Shown: positions 9,602 to 20,888, numbered from the stretch's first letter. The stretch is DNA of 64,000 nucleotides from Kaistella solincola (GCF_000812875.1 NZ_JSYK01000002.1:186001-250000); one strand, 5' to 3'. Notes: generated by a model from the letters alone, not told the origin. Numbers and translations: made by a program.

Positions 9602-9621
9602 AATTGCTATATTTTCTTGAT

Positions 9622-10908
9622 TTATCTTGCGTTCATCGGTACGTAATCGCGGGCACTTTCTCCCTGATAAACCTGTCTCGGACGCCCGATTGGGTCGTTG
9701 TGCAAACGCATTTCTTTCCATTGGGAAATCCAGCCCGGAAGTCTGCCTAAAGCAAACATTACGGTGAACATTTCGGTTGGGATTCCTAAAGCACGATAAA
9801 TGATACCGGAATAGAAATCTACGTTTGGATAGAGTTTTCTGCTTACGAAATACTCGTCTTCCAAAGCTACACGCTCTAACTGCATCGCGATATCAAGCGC
9901 TTTGTCTTCAACTCCGAGAGAAGTTAAAATATTGTCAGCTGCTTTTTTAATGATGCGCGCTCGCGGATCAAAGTTTTTGTAAACGCGATGTCCGAAGCCC
10001 ATCAAACGGAAATTATCGTCTTTATTTTTGGCTTTTTCTACATATTTTGCAACGTCGCCGCCGTCTTGCTCGATCATTTCAAGCATCTCTATCACCGCTT
10101 GGTTTGCGCCACCGTGAAGTGGTCCCCAAAGTGCAGAAATACCGGCAGAAACCGAAGCAAACAATCCAGTGTGTGCGGAACCTACCATTCTTACCGTTGA
10201 GGTAGAACAGTTTTGCTCATGATCCGCATGTAAGATTAAAAGTTTTTCTAAAGCATCAACTACAACCGGATCCAACTCGAATTCCTGGTTTGGACGACGG
10301 AAACACATTTTGTAGAAATTCTCTACATAGTTTAAGCTATCATCACCATGGTTGATTGGCAGACCCATTTTCTTACGGTATGTCCAAGCACAAAGGTGAG
10401 AGAATTTCGCGATCAACATTTCTGCTGCGTGGTCCATATCTTCTTTGGAATTCACGTCTACAGCTTTTGGATTAAAAGCGGTAAGTGCAGAAGTAAGTGA
10501 AGATAAAACACCCATAGGATGCGCGGAACGAGGGAAAACATCGATTAATCTTTTCATTTCATCAGCGACGAAATTGTATTTTTTGATGCCTTTTTCGAAA
10601 CCGTTGAACTGGTCTGCTGTTGGTAAATTACCGTTCAGCAAAAGATACATTACTTCGGTAAAATTAGATTTTTCCGCAATCTGGTCGATTGGATAACCGC
10701 GGTAATACAATTCGCCGTTGTCACCATCCAGATAAGTAATGTCGCTTAAAGTAGCGCCCGTGTTTTTATATCCTAAGTCTAAAGTAATTAACCCGGTTTG
10801 GTCTCTTAATTTAGAAATATCAATTCCTCTGTCACCAATGGTGCTATCAATGATCGGATATTCGTAAGAATTGCCGTCATAGTTTAAGACAACTTTATTA
10901 TCTGCCAT
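9622..10908 (-). CDS. gltA: Citrate synthase
   Basis: Condenses oxaloacetate and acetyl-CoA to citrate, the first step of the TCA cycle. The catalytic histidines and Asp are recognisable in WGPLHGGANQAVIEML and GFGHRVYKNFDPRARI, and HADHEQNCSTSTVR is typical of the type II (hexameric, Gram-negative) enzyme. I place the start at the ATG at 10908 (MADNKVVLNYDG), giving 428 residues, the usual length; an in-frame ATG at 10956 would add 16 unconserved residues. It has its own terminator. Enolase lies 78 bases upstream on the same strand with no terminator between, so read-through from eno is possible. Confidence 0.96.
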   Translation of the reverse strand: MADNKVVLNYDGNSYEYPIIDSTIGDRGIDISKLRDQTGLITLDLGYKNTGATLSDITYLDGDNGELYYRGYPIDQIAEKSNFTEVMYLLLNGNLPTADQFNGFEKGIKKYNFVADEMKRLIDVFPRSAHPMGVLSSLTSALTAFNPKAVDVNSKEDMDHAAEMLIAKFSHLCAWTYRKKMGLPINHGDDSLNYVENFYKMCFRRPNQEFELDPVVVDALEKLLILHADHEQNCSTSTVRMVGSAHTGLFASVSAGISALWGPLHGGANQAVIEMLEMIEQDGGDVAKYVEKAKNKDDNFRLMGFGHRVYKNFDPRARIIKKAADNILTSLGVEDKALDIAMQLERVALEDEYFVSRKLYPNVDFYSGIIYRALGIPTEMFTVMFALGRLPGWISQWKEMRLHNDPIGRPRQVYQGESARDYVPMNAR

Positions 10909-10986
10909 TTTTAATTTATTTTTTACTAATTTATGAATATTGAAAGGAAAACACAAAAGATTTTCGGCGTTCCCAATTTATTTTGT

Positions 10987-12300
<1,314 letters not shown>

Positions 12301-12311
12301 TTAATGTAAGA

Positions 12312-12319
12312 CAAATTTA
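12312..12319 (-). promoter_or_regulatory. Probable -7 element of eno
   Basis: TAAATTTG on the minus strand, 30 bases upstream of the eno ATG. It matches TAnnTTTG; no clear TTG lies at the expected distance. Confidence 0.45.
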
Positions 12320-12398
12320 GTTAAAATTGAGGGAAACATCGCGTGCGTAAACCTGATTTTAATATGCTTACCGTTAAAATTTAGTTAATTCTAAGTCT

Positions 12399-12432
12399 TT
12401 GAAGCAAATTAAAAATGGATTCTTTAAATTTG
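12399..12432 (+). promoter_or_regulatory. Candidate promoter of the small lipoprotein gene
   Basis: TTG, 23 bases, TAAATTTG. The spacing is at the long end of the flavobacterial range. The predicted transcript start would lie just before the first in-frame ATG (12443), which favours the second ATG at 12455 as the real start. Confidence 0.5.
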
Positions 12433-12454
12433 AGTTAATACAATGCAAAATACT

Positions 12455-12871
12455 ATGAAAAAACTACTATTAACCGCGGCGGGCGGCGCTTTGCTGATGG
12501 CGACGAGCTGCACGAAAAATGCGGAAGGAAATACAAGTGTAATCAAAGACGATAACGGCGCGATAACCATTCCGGTTGATACTACGGTTGCTAAAACGAA
12601 TGGCGCCGGTGACAGCACGACCGCGGACCAATATACTGACCGGTATGTGGCGGAAGACGGAAGTTCTGCTTTGGTGACTTTTAAAAATGGCTCGGACAAA
12701 ACCATCAGCATCCAGAGCAATAACAAAACGATTTCGGCGCCGCAGAAAGAATCAAACGCAGAACGTAGTGTATATGGAAACTATGACATTGAAATTGTGG
12801 TGAAAAATGACAGCGTGACGATTACGCAGGGAAATAATGTCATCAGGCTTCGGAAAGCGAAAGGTGAGTAG
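12455..12871 (+). CDS. Small lipoprotein of unknown function
   Basis: A 138-residue predicted lipoprotein: MKKLLLTAAGGALLMATSC gives a basic start, hydrophobic core and lipobox ending in Cys. The mature part is rich in Thr, Ser, Asp and Asn and has alternating beta-strand-like segments (SALVTFKNGSDKTISIQSN, YDIEIVVKNDSVTITQGNN), resembling small secreted flavobacterial proteins with no assigned role. The alternative ATG at 12443 would add only MQNT. It is divergent from eno. I do not recognise a family and assign no function. Confidence 0.75.
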   Translation: MKKLLLTAAGGALLMATSCTKNAEGNTSVIKDDNGAITIPVDTTVAKTNGAGDSTTADQYTDRYVAEDGSSALVTFKNGSDKTISIQSNNKTISAPQKESNAERSVYGNYDIEIVVKNDSVTITQGNNVIRLRKAKGE

Positions 12872-13312
12872 AATTTAAAAAGTGAAAAAAAGCAGCTTTT
12901 ATCGGGAAATTTTTTATAAATTTTCAAAGAAATAGGTTGCCACGAATGCACGAATTTACTTGGGATTAAATCGGAAAAATATGCTGTTAAAAGTGCAATT
13001 TTTTGAAAAGTTTACAAAAGGGAAAAGTGCTACGAATGCACGGATTAGATTTTATTTAGAGAAGAAAAAATATGCCGGTAAAGCGGCTAATTTTTTGGAA
13101 ATATCAATGGAAAAAAATATCCCGCAGAATTCGCAGATTTTCCCGGAAACGCATTAATTCAAAATGGAAAAAAAATGCCGAATTAACGGCTATTTTTTTG
13201 GAAATCGTAATGCGAACATGCCACGAATGCACGAATTTTCGGAAGAAGGGGAAATTAGAAAAATATGCCGATAAAAGGGCAAATTTTTAAAACGACAGTT
13301 GAGGCGAAAATT
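12872..13312. repeat. Spacer with dispersed repeats (GCCG-N6-GGC hairpins and the TGCCACGAATGCACGAAT motif)
   Basis: No gene is supported. It holds three copies of the motif TGCCACGAATGCACGAAT (12938-12955; 13028-13045 with two changes; 13219-13236 exact) and three hairpins with a GCCG-N6-(G/C)GGC core (13074-13087, 13177-13190, 13267-13280), each followed by a T-rich run. A CGCAGAATTCGCAGATTT piece lies near 13123. The short frames across this stretch are built from these repeats. Confidence 0.7.
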
Positions 13313-13348
13313 AAAAAGCCGCTCAAAATAAATTGAGCGGCTTTTTTT
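13313..13348 (-). terminator. Terminator at the end of the ribosomal/rpoA cluster
   Basis: AAAAAGCCGCTCAA / TTGAGCGGCTTTTT, a near-perfect bidirectional hairpin with runs on both sides, directly after rplQ. Confidence 0.9.
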
Positions 13349-13366
13349 GGGGAATTATCTAACTGA

Positions 13367-13897
13367 CTAATCAGTTTTGTTATCTGATGATTGTGCGGCT
13401 TCGCCGGTAGTTTCTTCAGATTTCGTTTCGTCTTGTGCAGGAGTTTCTTTTACTTCAGCAACAGTTTCTGCAGCTTTTGGAGTTGCTCTTCTGCTTCTTC
13501 TTGTAACTTTTTTCTCTTCTGCATTCGGGTTGTAAAGTTCGTTGAAATCTACAAGCTCGATCATTGCCATATCAGCTGCATCACCTTGTCTGAAACCAGT
13601 TTTGATGATTCTGGTGTAACCACCATTTCTTTCTGCAATTTTAGGAGCAATTGTTCTGAAAAGTTCAGTAACTGCTTCTTTGCTTTGCAGGTAAGCGAAA
13701 ACTGTTCTTCTGTTATGTGTTGTATCTTCTTTAGCTTTGGTTAAGATAGGCTCAACATACACGCGCAAAGCTTTTGCTTTTGCAACGGTGGTGTTGATTC
13801 TTTTATGCTCAATAAGAGAACAAGCCATATTAGAAAGCAAAGCACTTCTGTGCGAAGCTGTTCTAGATAAGTGATTGAATTTTTTACCGTGTCTCAT
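13367..13897 (-). CDS. rplQ: 50S ribosomal protein L17 (bL17)
   Basis: Large-subunit protein near the peptide exit side. Residues 1-120 carry the conserved fold, starting [17 protein letters not shown]. The remaining 55 residues form an acidic, Ala/Glu/Thr-rich low-complexity tail ([20 protein letters not shown]), making 176 residues against about 127 in E. coli; such tails are common in Bacteroidota. It is the last gene of the alpha operon, six bases after rpoA and before a strong terminator. Confidence 0.97.
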   Translation of the reverse strand: MRHGKKFNHLSRTASHRSALLSNMACSLIEHKRINTTVAKAKALRVYVEPILTKAKEDTTHNRRTVFAYLQSKEAVTELFRTIAPKIAERNGGYTRIIKTGFRQGDAADMAMIELVDFNELYNPNAEEKKVTRRSRRATPKAAETVAEVKETPAQDETKSEETTGEAAQSSDNKTD

Positions 13898-13903
13898 TGT
13901 TTG

Positions 13904-14899
13904 TTATTTATCAGCGTCTAATTTATATTTAGCAACGTCGAAACCGAAGTTAAGACCTTTTGCATGCACTAATTCTTCTAATTCTGTTAAGGATTTTTTA
14001 CCGAAATTTCTGAATTTCATCAAATCAGACTTTGTATAAGAAACCAGTTCTCCTAAAGTTTCCACTTCAGCAGCTTTCAAGCAGTTTAGTGCTCTTACAG
14101 ACAGATCCATATCTACCAATTTGGATTTCAGGAGTTGTCTTGTATGTAAAGTTTCTTCATCATACTGGATGGATGCTTTCACGGCTTCAGTTTCTAAAGT
14201 GATTCTCTCATCGGAGAACAACATGAAGTGATAAATTAATATCTTAGAAGCTTCTGTCAATGCATTTTGAGGACTGATGGAACCATCAGTTTCAATATCC
14301 AATACTAATTTTTCGTAGTCTGTTTTTTGCTCGACACGATAGTTTTCAACACTGTACTGAACTTTTTTGATCGGTGTGAAGATAGAGTCAATCGCAATGG
14401 TTCCGATTGGAGCGTTTGCGGATTTGTTCTGCTCGGACGGAACATAACCTCTACCTTTCTCAATATTGAATGTGATTTCAAATTTCACATCTTTATTGGC
14501 GGAACAGATTACCAAGTCAGGGTTCAAAACTTCGAATTCCTGCATTGTTTTTCCTAAATCACCGGCTGTAATTGTATTTTGACCAGATATTTTCGCGGTA
14601 ACTGTTTCTGCAGAAGCAGTTTCAGTTTTAGCGCGAAGTCTTAATTGTTTCAGGTTCAGAATTACTTCTGTCACGTCTTCAATAACACCTGGGATCGTTG
14701 AAAATTCGTGCTCTACGCCTTCTATTTTGATAGATGTAATAGCATATCCTTCCAGAGAAGAAAGTAAAACTCTTCTCAAAGCATTACCGATGGTAAGACC
14801 AAATCCTGATTCTAACGGGCGAAATTCAAATTGCCCTTTGAACTCATCAGAATTAAGAAGTATTACTTTATCGGGTTTAATAAATGTTAAAATTGCCAT
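13904..14899 (-). CDS. rpoA: DNA-directed RNA polymerase alpha subunit
   Basis: Alpha subunit that dimerises to nucleate polymerase assembly. The 331 residues include the N-terminal assembly domain ([20 protein letters not shown], with the conserved NALRR element) and the C-terminal helix-hairpin-helix domain ([33 protein letters not shown]) that contacts activators and UP elements. It lies in the standard alpha-operon order rpsM-rpsK-rpsD-rpoA-rplQ, 33 bases after rpsD. Confidence 0.98.
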   Translation of the reverse strand: MAILTFIKPDKVILLNSDEFKGQFEFRPLESGFGLTIGNALRRVLLSSLEGYAITSIKIEGVEHEFSTIPGVIEDVTEVILNLKQLRLRAKTETASAETVTAKISGQNTITAGDLGKTMQEFEVLNPDLVICSANKDVKFEITFNIEKGRGYVPSEQNKSANAPIGTIAIDSIFTPIKKVQYSVENYRVEQKTDYEKLVLDIETDGSISPQNALTEASKILIYHFMLFSDERITLETEAVKASIQYDEETLHTRQLLKSKLVDMDLSVRALNCLKAAEVETLGELVSYTKSDLMKFRNFGKKSLTELEELVHAKGLNFGFDVAKYKLDADK

Positions 14900-14932
14900 A
14901 TAATTAGGTTGAGCAAAAATTTGAAAAAATTA

Positions 14933-15541
14933 TTATTTAGAGTAAAGTTCGACGATCAGTTGTTCTCTGATATCTTCCGGGATTTGGATTCTCTCCGGAG
15001 CTGATACGAAAGTACCTTCTTTTTTCTCGTCGTTAAATTGTAACCACTCGTAAGTTGATTTGTAAGCTAATGAATCAGCAATTACTTCAAGAGATTTAGA
15101 TTTTTCTCTTACCGCAACTACATCTCCTGCTTTCAAGGAATACGATGGAATATTTACCAATTCTCCATTTACGGTAATGTGTCTGTGAGAAACCAATTGT
15201 CTTGCACCCGCTCTGGTTTTAGAATAACCTAATCTGTACACTACATTGTCTAATCTAGATTCACACAACTGTAAAAGAACTTCACCTGTTACGCCTTTTG
15301 CTCGGTTGGCTTTTTCATAAAGGTTTGCAAATTGTCTTTCTAAAATACCGTAGGTATATTTAGCTTTCTGCTTTTCCATTAACTGAACAGCATACTCAGA
15401 CTTCTTTGATCCTCTTCTTTTGTTCACACCGTGTTGTCCCGGTGGTTGGTTTTTTCTTTTCTCGAAGCTTTTGTCGTCTCCGTAGATTGCAGCACCAAAT
15501 TTTCTTGCAATCTTTGTTTTTGGTCCTATATATCTTGCCAT
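14933..15541 (-). CDS. rpsD: 30S ribosomal protein S4 (uS4)
   Basis: Primary 16S rRNA-binding protein that nucleates the 30S body. I take the start [10 protein letters not shown] at 15541 (202 residues), the universal N-terminus; an in-frame ATG at 15571 lies inside spacer repeat sequence. The S4 RNA-binding domain is visible as [14 protein letters not shown] and [14 protein letters not shown]. The N-terminal Cys zinc ligands of some S4 proteins are absent. In many bacteria S4 represses its own operon; no leader structure was recognised here. Confidence 0.97.
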   Translation of the reverse strand: MARYIGPKTKIARKFGAAIYGDDKSFEKRKNQPPGQHGVNKRRGSKKSEYAVQLMEKQKAKYTYGILERQFANLYEKANRAKGVTGEVLLQLCESRLDNVVYRLGYSKTRAGARQLVSHRHITVNGELVNIPSYSLKAGDVVAVREKSKSLEVIADSLAYKSTYEWLQFNDEKKEGTFVSAPERIQIPEDIREQLIVELYSK

Positions 15542-15555
15542 ATTTCTTAGATTTA

Positions 15556-15583
15556 AAGATTCAAGATTCAAGATTCAAGATTT
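15556..15583. repeat. AAGATTC heptamer tandem repeat between rpsK and rpsD
   Basis: Three AAGATTC units and one AAGATTT in a 77-base spacer inside the alpha operon, where neighbouring ribosomal genes are otherwise 5 to 20 bases apart. Related TGAATGTTGAAT sequence follows it. Confidence 0.7.
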
Positions 15584-15618
15584 AATCAATTGAATTTTAA
15601 ATGTTGAATGTTGAATTA

Positions 15619-16008
15619 TTATACTCTTCTTCTTTTTGGTGGTCTACATCCGTTGTGTGGCATTGGAGTCACATCTACGATTTCACTTACTTCAATTCCT
15701 GAATTGTGAATAGTTCTGATAGCAGATTCTCTACCTGCACCTGGACCTTTCACGTAAACCTTTACTCTGCGTAGCCCAGCATCGTGTGCTACTGTAGAGC
15801 AATTTTCTGCTGCCATTTGAGCTGCAAAAGGAGTATTCTTTTTCGAACCTCTGAATCCCATCTTTCCGGCAGATGCCCAAGAGATGACTTCTCCGCTTTT
15901 ATTTGTTAAAGAAATGATGATATTGTTGAAAGTAGCTTGGATATGCGCCTCACCGATTGCTTCAACTTTAACTTTTCTTTTTTTAACTGCTTTAGTCTGT
16001 TTTGCCAT
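15619..16008 (-). CDS. rpsK: 30S ribosomal protein S11 (uS11)
   Basis: Platform protein contacting mRNA in the E-site region. The 129 residues have the conserved [20 protein letters not shown] and [13 protein letters not shown] segments and end with the conserved [12 protein letters not shown]. It sits 12 bases after rpsM in the alpha operon. Confidence 0.97.
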   Translation of the reverse strand: MAKQTKAVKKRKVKVEAIGEAHIQATFNNIIISLTNKSGEVISWASAGKMGFRGSKKNTPFAAQMAAENCSTVAHDAGLRRVKVYVKGPGAGRESAIRTIHNSGIEVSEIVDVTPMPHNGCRPPKRRRV

Positions 16009-16020
16009 AATTCTTACCGA

Positions 16021-16398
16021 TTATTTACTTGCTTTTTTCTTGTTAGCAACCGTTTTTCTCTTTCCTTTTCGGGTTCTAGAATTGTTTTTTGTTCTTTGGC
16101 CTCTTAAAGGTAATCCCAGTCTGTGACGTATTCCTCGTTGGCAACCAATATCCATCAAGCGTTTGATGTTTATTTGAGTTTCAGAACGCAATTCACCTTC
16201 TACTTTAATGTTTTCGGTGATATAGTTTCTGATTAATGCCAATTCATCGTCATTCCATTCGTTGACTTTCTTGTCTTCGCTGATGCCGGCTGCTTTTAAG
16301 ATTTCAGAAGAAGTACTTCTTCCAATCCCATAAATATAAGTTAAGCCGATAACGCCTCTTTTGTTCTTTGGTAAATCAATACCGGAAATTCTCGCCAT
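16021..16398 (-). CDS. rpsM: 30S ribosomal protein S13 (uS13)
   Basis: Head protein contacting the P-site tRNA and the large subunit. It has 125 residues, with the start [15 protein letters not shown], the helix-two-turn-helix [15 protein letters not shown], and a basic C-terminal tail ([16 protein letters not shown]) that reaches the tRNA. It is nine bases downstream of rpmJ. Confidence 0.97.
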   Translation of the reverse strand: MARISGIDLPKNKRGVIGLTYIYGIGRSTSSEILKAAGISEDKKVNEWNDDELALIRNYITENIKVEGELRSETQINIKRLMDIGCQRGIRHRLGLPLRGQRTKNNSRTRKGKRKTVANKKKASK

Positions 16399-16407
16399 AA
16401 TTTAATT

Positions 16408-16524
16408 TTAGCCTTGTCTTTGTTTAAATTTTGGGTTCTTCTTGTTGATCACAAAAAGAACGCCCTTTCTGCGAACAATTTTGCAATCAGCACTTCTTTT
16501 TTTGATAGATGCTCTAACTTTCAT
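16408..16524 (-). CDS. rpmJ: 50S ribosomal protein L36 (bL36), zinc-ligand-poor form
   Basis: Found by reading the gap between infA and rpsM: ATG at 16524, TAA at 16408, 38 residues ([20 protein letters not shown] then [18 protein letters not shown]). The standard zinc form has C-x2-C, a further Cys and a His. Here only the Cys of SADC remains and the other ligands are Ser, Asn and Lys, so zinc is probably not bound. The position between infA and rpsM is the normal place for rpmJ. Confidence 0.95.
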   Translation of the reverse strand: MKVRASIKKRSADCKIVRRKGVLFVINKKNPKFKQRQG

Positions 16525-16644
16525 TTTAAGTTTTCTATTTTAATTTTGCAACGGTTAAATGAGATCTTACGGAATCATTCCCATTTTGTTTAAATTATGA
16601 ACTCCATAATTTCACAACTACAGATGTCCTCTTTTATATAAAGC

Positions 16645-16658
16645 TCAGCGGACGCTGA
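16645..16658. other. Small hairpin after infA
   Basis: TCAGCG-GA-CGCTGA begins within three bases of the infA stop. It has no T run. It may be a weak attenuator or processing site in the 136-base infA-rpmJ spacer, or chance. Confidence 0.3.
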
Positions 16659-16660
16659 AA

Positions 16661-16876
16661 TTAATATCTGAATGTAATTCTCCCCTTAGATAAATCATAA
16701 GGAGATAATTCTAATTTTACCTTGTCGCCAGGTAATAATTTAATGTAATGCATACGCATTTTGCCGGAAATGTGCGCGATAAGTACGTGCCCGTTTTCCA
16801 GTTCAACGCGAAACTGCGCGTTCGAAAGTGCTTCCGTAATCACGCCGTCCTGTTCAATATGTTTCTGTTTAGCCAT
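16661..16876 (-). CDS. infA: Translation initiation factor IF-1
   Basis: Single OB-fold protein of 71 residues that occupies the 30S A site during initiation. [20 protein letters not shown], the central [20 protein letters not shown] and the C-terminal [11 protein letters not shown] are all conserved. It lies eight bases after secY, the usual order in the spc operon of this phylum. Confidence 0.97.
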   Translation of the reverse strand: MAKQKHIEQDGVITEALSNAQFRVELENGHVLIAHISGKMRMHYIKLLPGDKVKLELSPYDLSKGRITFRY

Positions 16877-16884
16877 TAATAAAT

Positions 16885-18267
16885 TTACTGGTTGGTTGTT
16901 GTTCTGGATAATTTAGACTGCATTAAACCATCATAATGATGATTCAACAAATACGTATTGATCTGTTGTACAGTGTCTAAGATTACCCCGACCATAATTA
17001 AAAGCGACGTGCCACCGAAAAACAGGGCAAACCGATCGGTCTGAACAAACGCTCCATACACAAGTGCTGGAAGGACTGCAAAGATAGCTAAAAACAACGA
17101 ACCTGGCAAAGTAATTTTGGACAAAATATCATCCAGATAATCAGCGGTTTCCTTCCCAGGTCTAACCTTAGGAATCAAGCCACCATTTCTCTTTAAATCG
17201 TCCGCCATCTGATTCACTGGAATCGTAATTGCGGTATAGAAAAATGAGAAAATAATGATCAAAATTGCAAACAAAACATTGTACTGCCAACTGAAGACAT
17301 TTTTGAATCCGGCTAAGAAAGTATTAGATTCATCAACCTTGGTTAATAATCCAGGCACAAACATCAGCGCTTGCGCGAAGATAATTGGCATTACTCCTGA
17401 AGCATTTACTTTAAGCGGAATCCACTGACGTGCCCCCTGCATCAAGTTTCGGTTCACACCGCCTCTGGCCTGCGCTCTGCTTACATACTGAATTGGAATT
17501 TTTCTTACAGCGACCGACAGTACGATTGCCAATAGAACTACAACCATCCAGAATAAAACTTCAATCAGAATCATAATGGTACCAAAACCACCTTTACCTG
17601 TTTGGGTTGCAACTTCCTGAATAAAAGCTCCCGGAAAGTCAGCTAAAATCCCTACCATAATTAAGATAGAAATACCGTTTCCGATACCTTTGTCGGTGAT
17701 TTTTTCACCTAACCACATGGCGAATACAGAACCCGCAACCAATATTACGATACTTGGCAACCAGAACATGATAGACTGCGGATGCACATAGTAAGCTGAA
17801 GCGAACTGCGCATGAGGCAGGAACATCTGTGTGATTGAAGTAAGATAAGAAGGTGCTTGTACCAAACAAACTGCAATTGTTAACCATCTTGTAATTTGGT
17901 TCAGGGTATTTCTACCGCTTTCCCCATCTTTCTGCAATTTCTGTAGATATGGTATTGCCATACCCATCAACTGCACAATAATGGAAGCGGAGATATAAGG
18001 CATAATTCCGAGTGCCATAATTGACGCCCGGCTGAATGCTCCACCTGTAAAAGAAGAAAGCAACCCAAGAAGTCCTGCTCCCTGTTTGTTGCCTCCCTGA
18101 TCTTTATAAATATCCAAAAGATTTCCTACTTCTGCCATGTTAATAGCTGGTAAGGAAATATAAGATGCGAATCTATACACGAGGACGATACCGAGAGTAA
18201 AAAGTATTTTATCTCTCAATTCCTTAAGACTCCAAATGTTTTTTAGTGTTTGTATAAATTCTTTCAT
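16885..18267 (-). CDS. secY: Protein translocase subunit SecY
   Basis: Channel-forming inner-membrane subunit of the Sec translocon. It has 460 residues with about ten hydrophobic helices, the first at [20 protein letters not shown] and the plug region around [20 protein letters not shown]. Conserved loops include [13 protein letters not shown] and [16 protein letters not shown], the latter typical of the cytosolic SecA/ribosome-binding face. It lies eight to nine bases from rplO and infA within the spc operon. Confidence 0.97.
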   Translation of the reverse strand: MKEFIQTLKNIWSLKELRDKILFTLGIVLVYRFASYISLPAINMAEVGNLLDIYKDQGGNKQGAGLLGLLSSFTGGAFSRASIMALGIMPYISASIIVQLMGMAIPYLQKLQKDGESGRNTLNQITRWLTIAVCLVQAPSYLTSITQMFLPHAQFASAYYVHPQSIMFWLPSIVILVAGSVFAMWLGEKITDKGIGNGISILIMVGILADFPGAFIQEVATQTGKGGFGTIMILIEVLFWMVVVLLAIVLSVAVRKIPIQYVSRAQARGGVNRNLMQGARQWIPLKVNASGVMPIIFAQALMFVPGLLTKVDESNTFLAGFKNVFSWQYNVLFAILIIIFSFFYTAITIPVNQMADDLKRNGGLIPKVRPGKETADYLDDILSKITLPGSLFLAIFAVLPALVYGAFVQTDRFALFFGGTSLLIMVGVILDTVQQINTYLLNHHYDGLMQSKLSRTTTNQ

Positions 18268-18275
18268 GGGTAATA

Positions 18276-18722
18276 TTAAAGAGTAATTGCTTTACCTCCT
18301 GCTTTAGAAATAGCTTCTTCAGCAGATTTAGTGAATTTGTGTGCAGAAACTGAAACTCCTGATTTCAATTCACCTCTACCCATAATTTTTACAATCTCGT
18401 TTTTCTTTGCCAAGCCATTTTCTACCAAAACTTCTTGTGTAATTTCAGTGATACTTTTGGTATCTGCTAAAATCTGAAGTGTATCGATATTAATACCTCG
18501 GTACTCTTTTCTGTTGATATTGTTGAAACCGAATTTCGGTAATCTTCTTTGTAACGGCATTTGCCCCCCTTCGAAACCAATTTTCTGTGAATAACCAGCT
18601 CTTGCCTGCTGACCATTGTGACCTTTCCCGGCTGTACCACCTTTACCACTACCTTGTCCTCTTCCGATTCTTTTTGTGCTGTGAGTAGAACCTGCTGCAG
18701 GTCTAATATTATTTAAATTCAT
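18276..18722 (-). CDS. rplO: 50S ribosomal protein L15 (uL15)
   Basis: Late-assembly large-subunit protein of 148 residues, with the conserved glycine-rich N-terminal extension (RIGRGQGSGKGGTAGKGHNG) that threads into 23S rRNA and the FEGGQMPLQRRLPKFGF block. It follows rpmD after a 74-base spacer that contains repeat sequence. Confidence 0.97.
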   Translation of the reverse strand: MNLNNIRPAAGSTHSTKRIGRGQGSGKGGTAGKGHNGQQARAGYSQKIGFEGGQMPLQRRLPKFGFNNINRKEYRGINIDTLQILADTKSITEITQEVLVENGLAKKNEIVKIMGRGELKSGVSVSAHKFTKSAEEAISKAGGKAITL

Positions 18723-18730
18723 TATTATTT

Positions 18731-18765
18731 AGATTTGAGATGTTAAGATAAGAGATAAGAGACTT
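18731..18765. repeat. AGATTTGAGATGTTA repeat in the rpmD-rplO spacer
   Basis: AGATTTGAGATGTTA followed by AGATAAGAGATAAGAGA. The same 15 bases occur at 23434-23448 in the rplP-rpsC spacer. It lies inside the spc operon. Confidence 0.7.
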
Positions 18766-18796
18766 TAAAAAAAAGCCTCTTTCCCGGCACTTTTTT

Positions 18797-18973
18797 CTAT
18801 TTTACCACTACTACAAGGTGACTGATCGCCGATACCATTCCTAAGATAGAAGGAGTAGCTTCGTGCTCAACTACTTGGTGAAGTTTTTTTAATCCTAATG
18901 CTTCAAGCGTTCTCTTTTGAGTTTTGGTTCTCCCAATAGCGCTTTTTACTTGTTTTACTTGAATTTTTGCCAT
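18797..18973 (-). CDS. rpmD: 50S ribosomal protein L30 (uL30)
   Basis: Too short to appear among longer frames but clear when read: ATG at 18973, TAG at 18797, 58 residues. It starts MAKIQVKQVKSAIGR and has the family segment LEALGLKKLHQVVEH and the hydrophobic C-terminus ISHLVVVVK. It lies between rpsE (ten bases upstream) and rplO, the canonical spc position. Confidence 0.95.
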   Translation of the reverse strand: MAKIQVKQVKSAIGRTKTQKRTLEALGLKKLHQVVEHEATPSILGMVSAISHLVVVVK

Positions 18974-18983
18974 TGTTATTTTA

Positions 18984-19505
18984 TTAACCGTTAAACACTT
19001 TATCTAATGAAATACCTCTCGCTTTAGCAATTTCTTCTGGTCTTCTGATGTCCAATAATGCTTTGAAAGTAGCTTTCACAACATTATGTGGGTTTGAAGA
19101 ACCTTTGGATTTTGAAAGAATATCTTTAATACCCGCAGCTTCTACTACCATACGCACAGTTCCACCAGCGATTACACCGGTACCGTGAGTTGCAGGTCTT
19201 AAAAAGATATCTGCACCACCGTATCTTGCGGAAGTTTGGTGAGGAATTGTATGATTAATTACCGGTACTTTTACCAAATTTTTCTTAGCATCTTCTACTG
19301 CTTTTGCAATAGCGGAAGCAACCTCTTTAGATTTTCCCAAACCGAAACCTACAGTTCCAGCTTCATCTCCTACAACCACGATTGCAGAGAAACCGAAAGC
19401 TCTACCTCCTTTGGTTACTTTCGTAACTCTGTTTACTGAAACGAGACGATCTTTAAGTTCTAATCCTCCCGGTTTTACTTTTTCTATATTATCTAGTCCT
19501 AACAT
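18984..19505 (-). CDS. rpsE: 30S ribosomal protein S5 (uS5)
   Basis: Small-subunit protein of 173 residues involved in decoding fidelity and mRNA unwinding. The double-stranded RNA-binding N-terminal domain shows [19 protein letters not shown], and the C-terminal domain carries [20 protein letters not shown]. It starts [10 protein letters not shown] and is 18 bases after rplR. Confidence 0.97.
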   Translation of the reverse strand: MLGLDNIEKVKPGGLELKDRLVSVNRVTKVTKGGRAFGFSAIVVVGDEAGTVGFGLGKSKEVASAIAKAVEDAKKNLVKVPVINHTIPHQTSARYGGADIFLRPATHGTGVIAGGTVRMVVEAAGIKDILSKSKGSSNPHNVVKATFKALLDIRRPEEIAKARGISLDKVFNG

Positions 19506-19523
19506 ATTTCCGAAATTTAATGA

Positions 19524-19871
19524 TTAGAATTTTAGTCCGCCTTCTCTTGCGCCATCAGCCAGAGCTTTCACTCTACCGTGGTACACGAATCCGTTTCTGT
19601 CGAACACTATATTTTCAATTCCTGCAGCTTTGGCTTTTTCAGCGATTGCTTTACCAACTTCTGCGGAGATTTCTGTTTTGTTTCCTTTCGCGTTCAATCC
19701 TCTTGAAGAAGCTGAAGCTAAAGTTTTACCGTCTTTATCATCGATCAATTGCGCGTAAATCTCTTTATTGCTTTTGTAAACAGATAATCTTGGTAATTCA
19801 GCAGAGCCAGAGATTTTCCCTCTTACTCTTCTTTTAATTCTATTTCTTTTTTCTACTTTGCTTAGTGCCAT
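19524..19871 (-). CDS. rplR: 50S ribosomal protein L18 (uL18)
   Basis: 5S rRNA-binding protein of 115 residues. [20 protein letters not shown] is the conserved N-terminal RNA-binding part, and [20 protein letters not shown] the C-terminal block. It is a partner of L5 in the 5S particle and lies in normal spc order between rplF and rpsE. Confidence 0.97.
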   Translation of the reverse strand: MALSKVEKRNRIKRRVRGKISGSAELPRLSVYKSNKEIYAQLIDDKDGKTLASASSRGLNAKGNKTEISAEVGKAIAEKAKAAGIENIVFDRNGFVYHGRVKALADGAREGGLKF

Positions 19872-19888
19872 GTTCTTAAGTTTTAAAA

Positions 19889-20434
19889 TTAAGCAGATTT
19901 ACCAGCTTTACGTCTTACAATTTCTCCAACGAATCTTACCCCTTTTCCTTTATATGGCTCTGGTTTTCTGAAAGATCTGATCTTTGCAGCTACCATACCT
20001 AATAATTGTTTGTCGAATGACGTTAAAGTAATTACAGGGTTTTTACCTTTTTCAGATAATGTTTCTACCACAATTTCTTTAGGAAGATCCAATACAATTC
20101 CGTGTGAGAATCCCAAAGCTAAATCTAATCTGTTACCTTGATTAGAAGCTCTGTATCCTACCCCTACAAGCTCAAGTTTTTTAGTCCACCCTTCGGCAGT
20201 ACCCTGAACCATATTGTTGATTAACGCTCTATAAAGACCGTGTAATGCTTTATGTTGCTTTGATTCCGACGGTCTGTCTAACGTAAGTATTCCGTCTTCC
20301 TGTTTTAGAGTGATTCCTTCGCTTAACTGCTGTGTAAGTTCGCCTTTTGGACCTTTCACAGTTACCAGACCGTCTTTCTCGGTTACGGTAACATTAGCGG
20401 GAATTTCTATAATTGATTTACCAATTCTTGACAT
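19889..20434 (-). CDS. rplF: 50S ribosomal protein L6 (uL6)
   Basis: Large-subunit protein near the factor-binding site, 181 residues with two repeated alpha/beta domains. [17 protein letters not shown] opens the protein, and the signature [20 protein letters not shown] closes the second domain. It is 17 bases after rpsH. Confidence 0.97.
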   Translation of the reverse strand: MSRIGKSIIEIPANVTVTEKDGLVTVKGPKGELTQQLSEGITLKQEDGILTLDRPSESKQHKALHGLYRALINNMVQGTAEGWTKKLELVGVGYRASNQGNRLDLALGFSHGIVLDLPKEIVVETLSEKGKNPVITLTSFDKQLLGMVAAKIRSFRKPEPYKGKGVRFVGEIVRRKAGKSA

Positions 20435-20451
20435 TTTCCTTTGATTATTTA

Positions 20452-20850
20452 TTAATAAACATAGCAGATTACCTCTCCACCAACTTTTTCCTGTCTGGCT
20501 TTTTTATCTGTCATCACTCCACGAGAAGTTGAGATAATAGCCACGCCCAAACCGTTCAATACTCTTGGAAGTTCAGCTGAACCTTTGTATTGTCTTAAAC
20601 CTGGTCTTGAAGCTCTTTGAATGCTTTTAATAACAGGTTTGTTGGTTAGTTTGTCGTACTTTAAAGCGATTTTGATATTTCCCTGTACAGCGTTGTCTTC
20701 GAACTTGTAGTTCAAAATAAAGCCCTGTTCAAACAAAATTTTTGTAATCTCCTTTTTAATTTTCGATGCAGGAATATCCACCACTTTGTGGCCTGCGCTT
20801 TGTGCGTTCCTTACTCTGGTTAGGAAATCTGAAATTGGATCTGTTACCAT
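20452..20850 (-). CDS. rpsH: 30S ribosomal protein S8 (uS8)
   Basis: Primary 16S rRNA-binding protein of 132 residues ([21 protein letters not shown]-terminal [18 protein letters not shown]). In E. coli S8 represses the spc operon at an rplX-rplE site. Here the unusual structure lies just upstream of rpsH, in the spacer to rpsN. Confidence 0.97.
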   Translation of the reverse strand: MVTDPISDFLTRVRNAQSAGHKVVDIPASKIKKEITKILFEQGFILNYKFEDNAVQGNIKIALKYDKLTNKPVIKSIQRASRPGLRQYKGSAELPRVLNGLGVAIISTSRGVMTDKKARQEKVGGEVICYVY

Positions 20851-20888
20851 TTTTCTATTTTAATTATTGGTTTGTGATAAACAGTTTT

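Larger units (their letters stand above)
9065..9621. repeat. 557-base non-coding spacer with short repeats and hairpins
   Basis: No credible gene. It contains a GCC/GGC hairpin near 9150-9165, a GGAAAAA tandem run (9238-9265), TTGAT(G/A)G-type tandem repeats (9273-9302), a perfect GC hairpin at 9417-9450, one exact GCCG-N6-GGGC element at 9555-9568, and the gltA terminator. Open frames here are low complexity and not convincing. Confidence 0.75.

Noticed and set aside
12424-12726. Minus-strand frame of 100 codons opposite the small lipoprotein
   Set aside because: Antisense shadow of a better-supported lipoprotein with signal peptide and promoter.
12960-13290. Two plus-strand frames of 65 and 72 codons after the lipoprotein gene
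   Set aside because: Made of dispersed repeat sequence (CCACGAATGC copies); no coding pattern.
13391-13744. Plus-strand frame of 117 codons
   Set aside because: Antisense of rplQ, Ser/Phe/Cys-rich shadow of the low-complexity tail.
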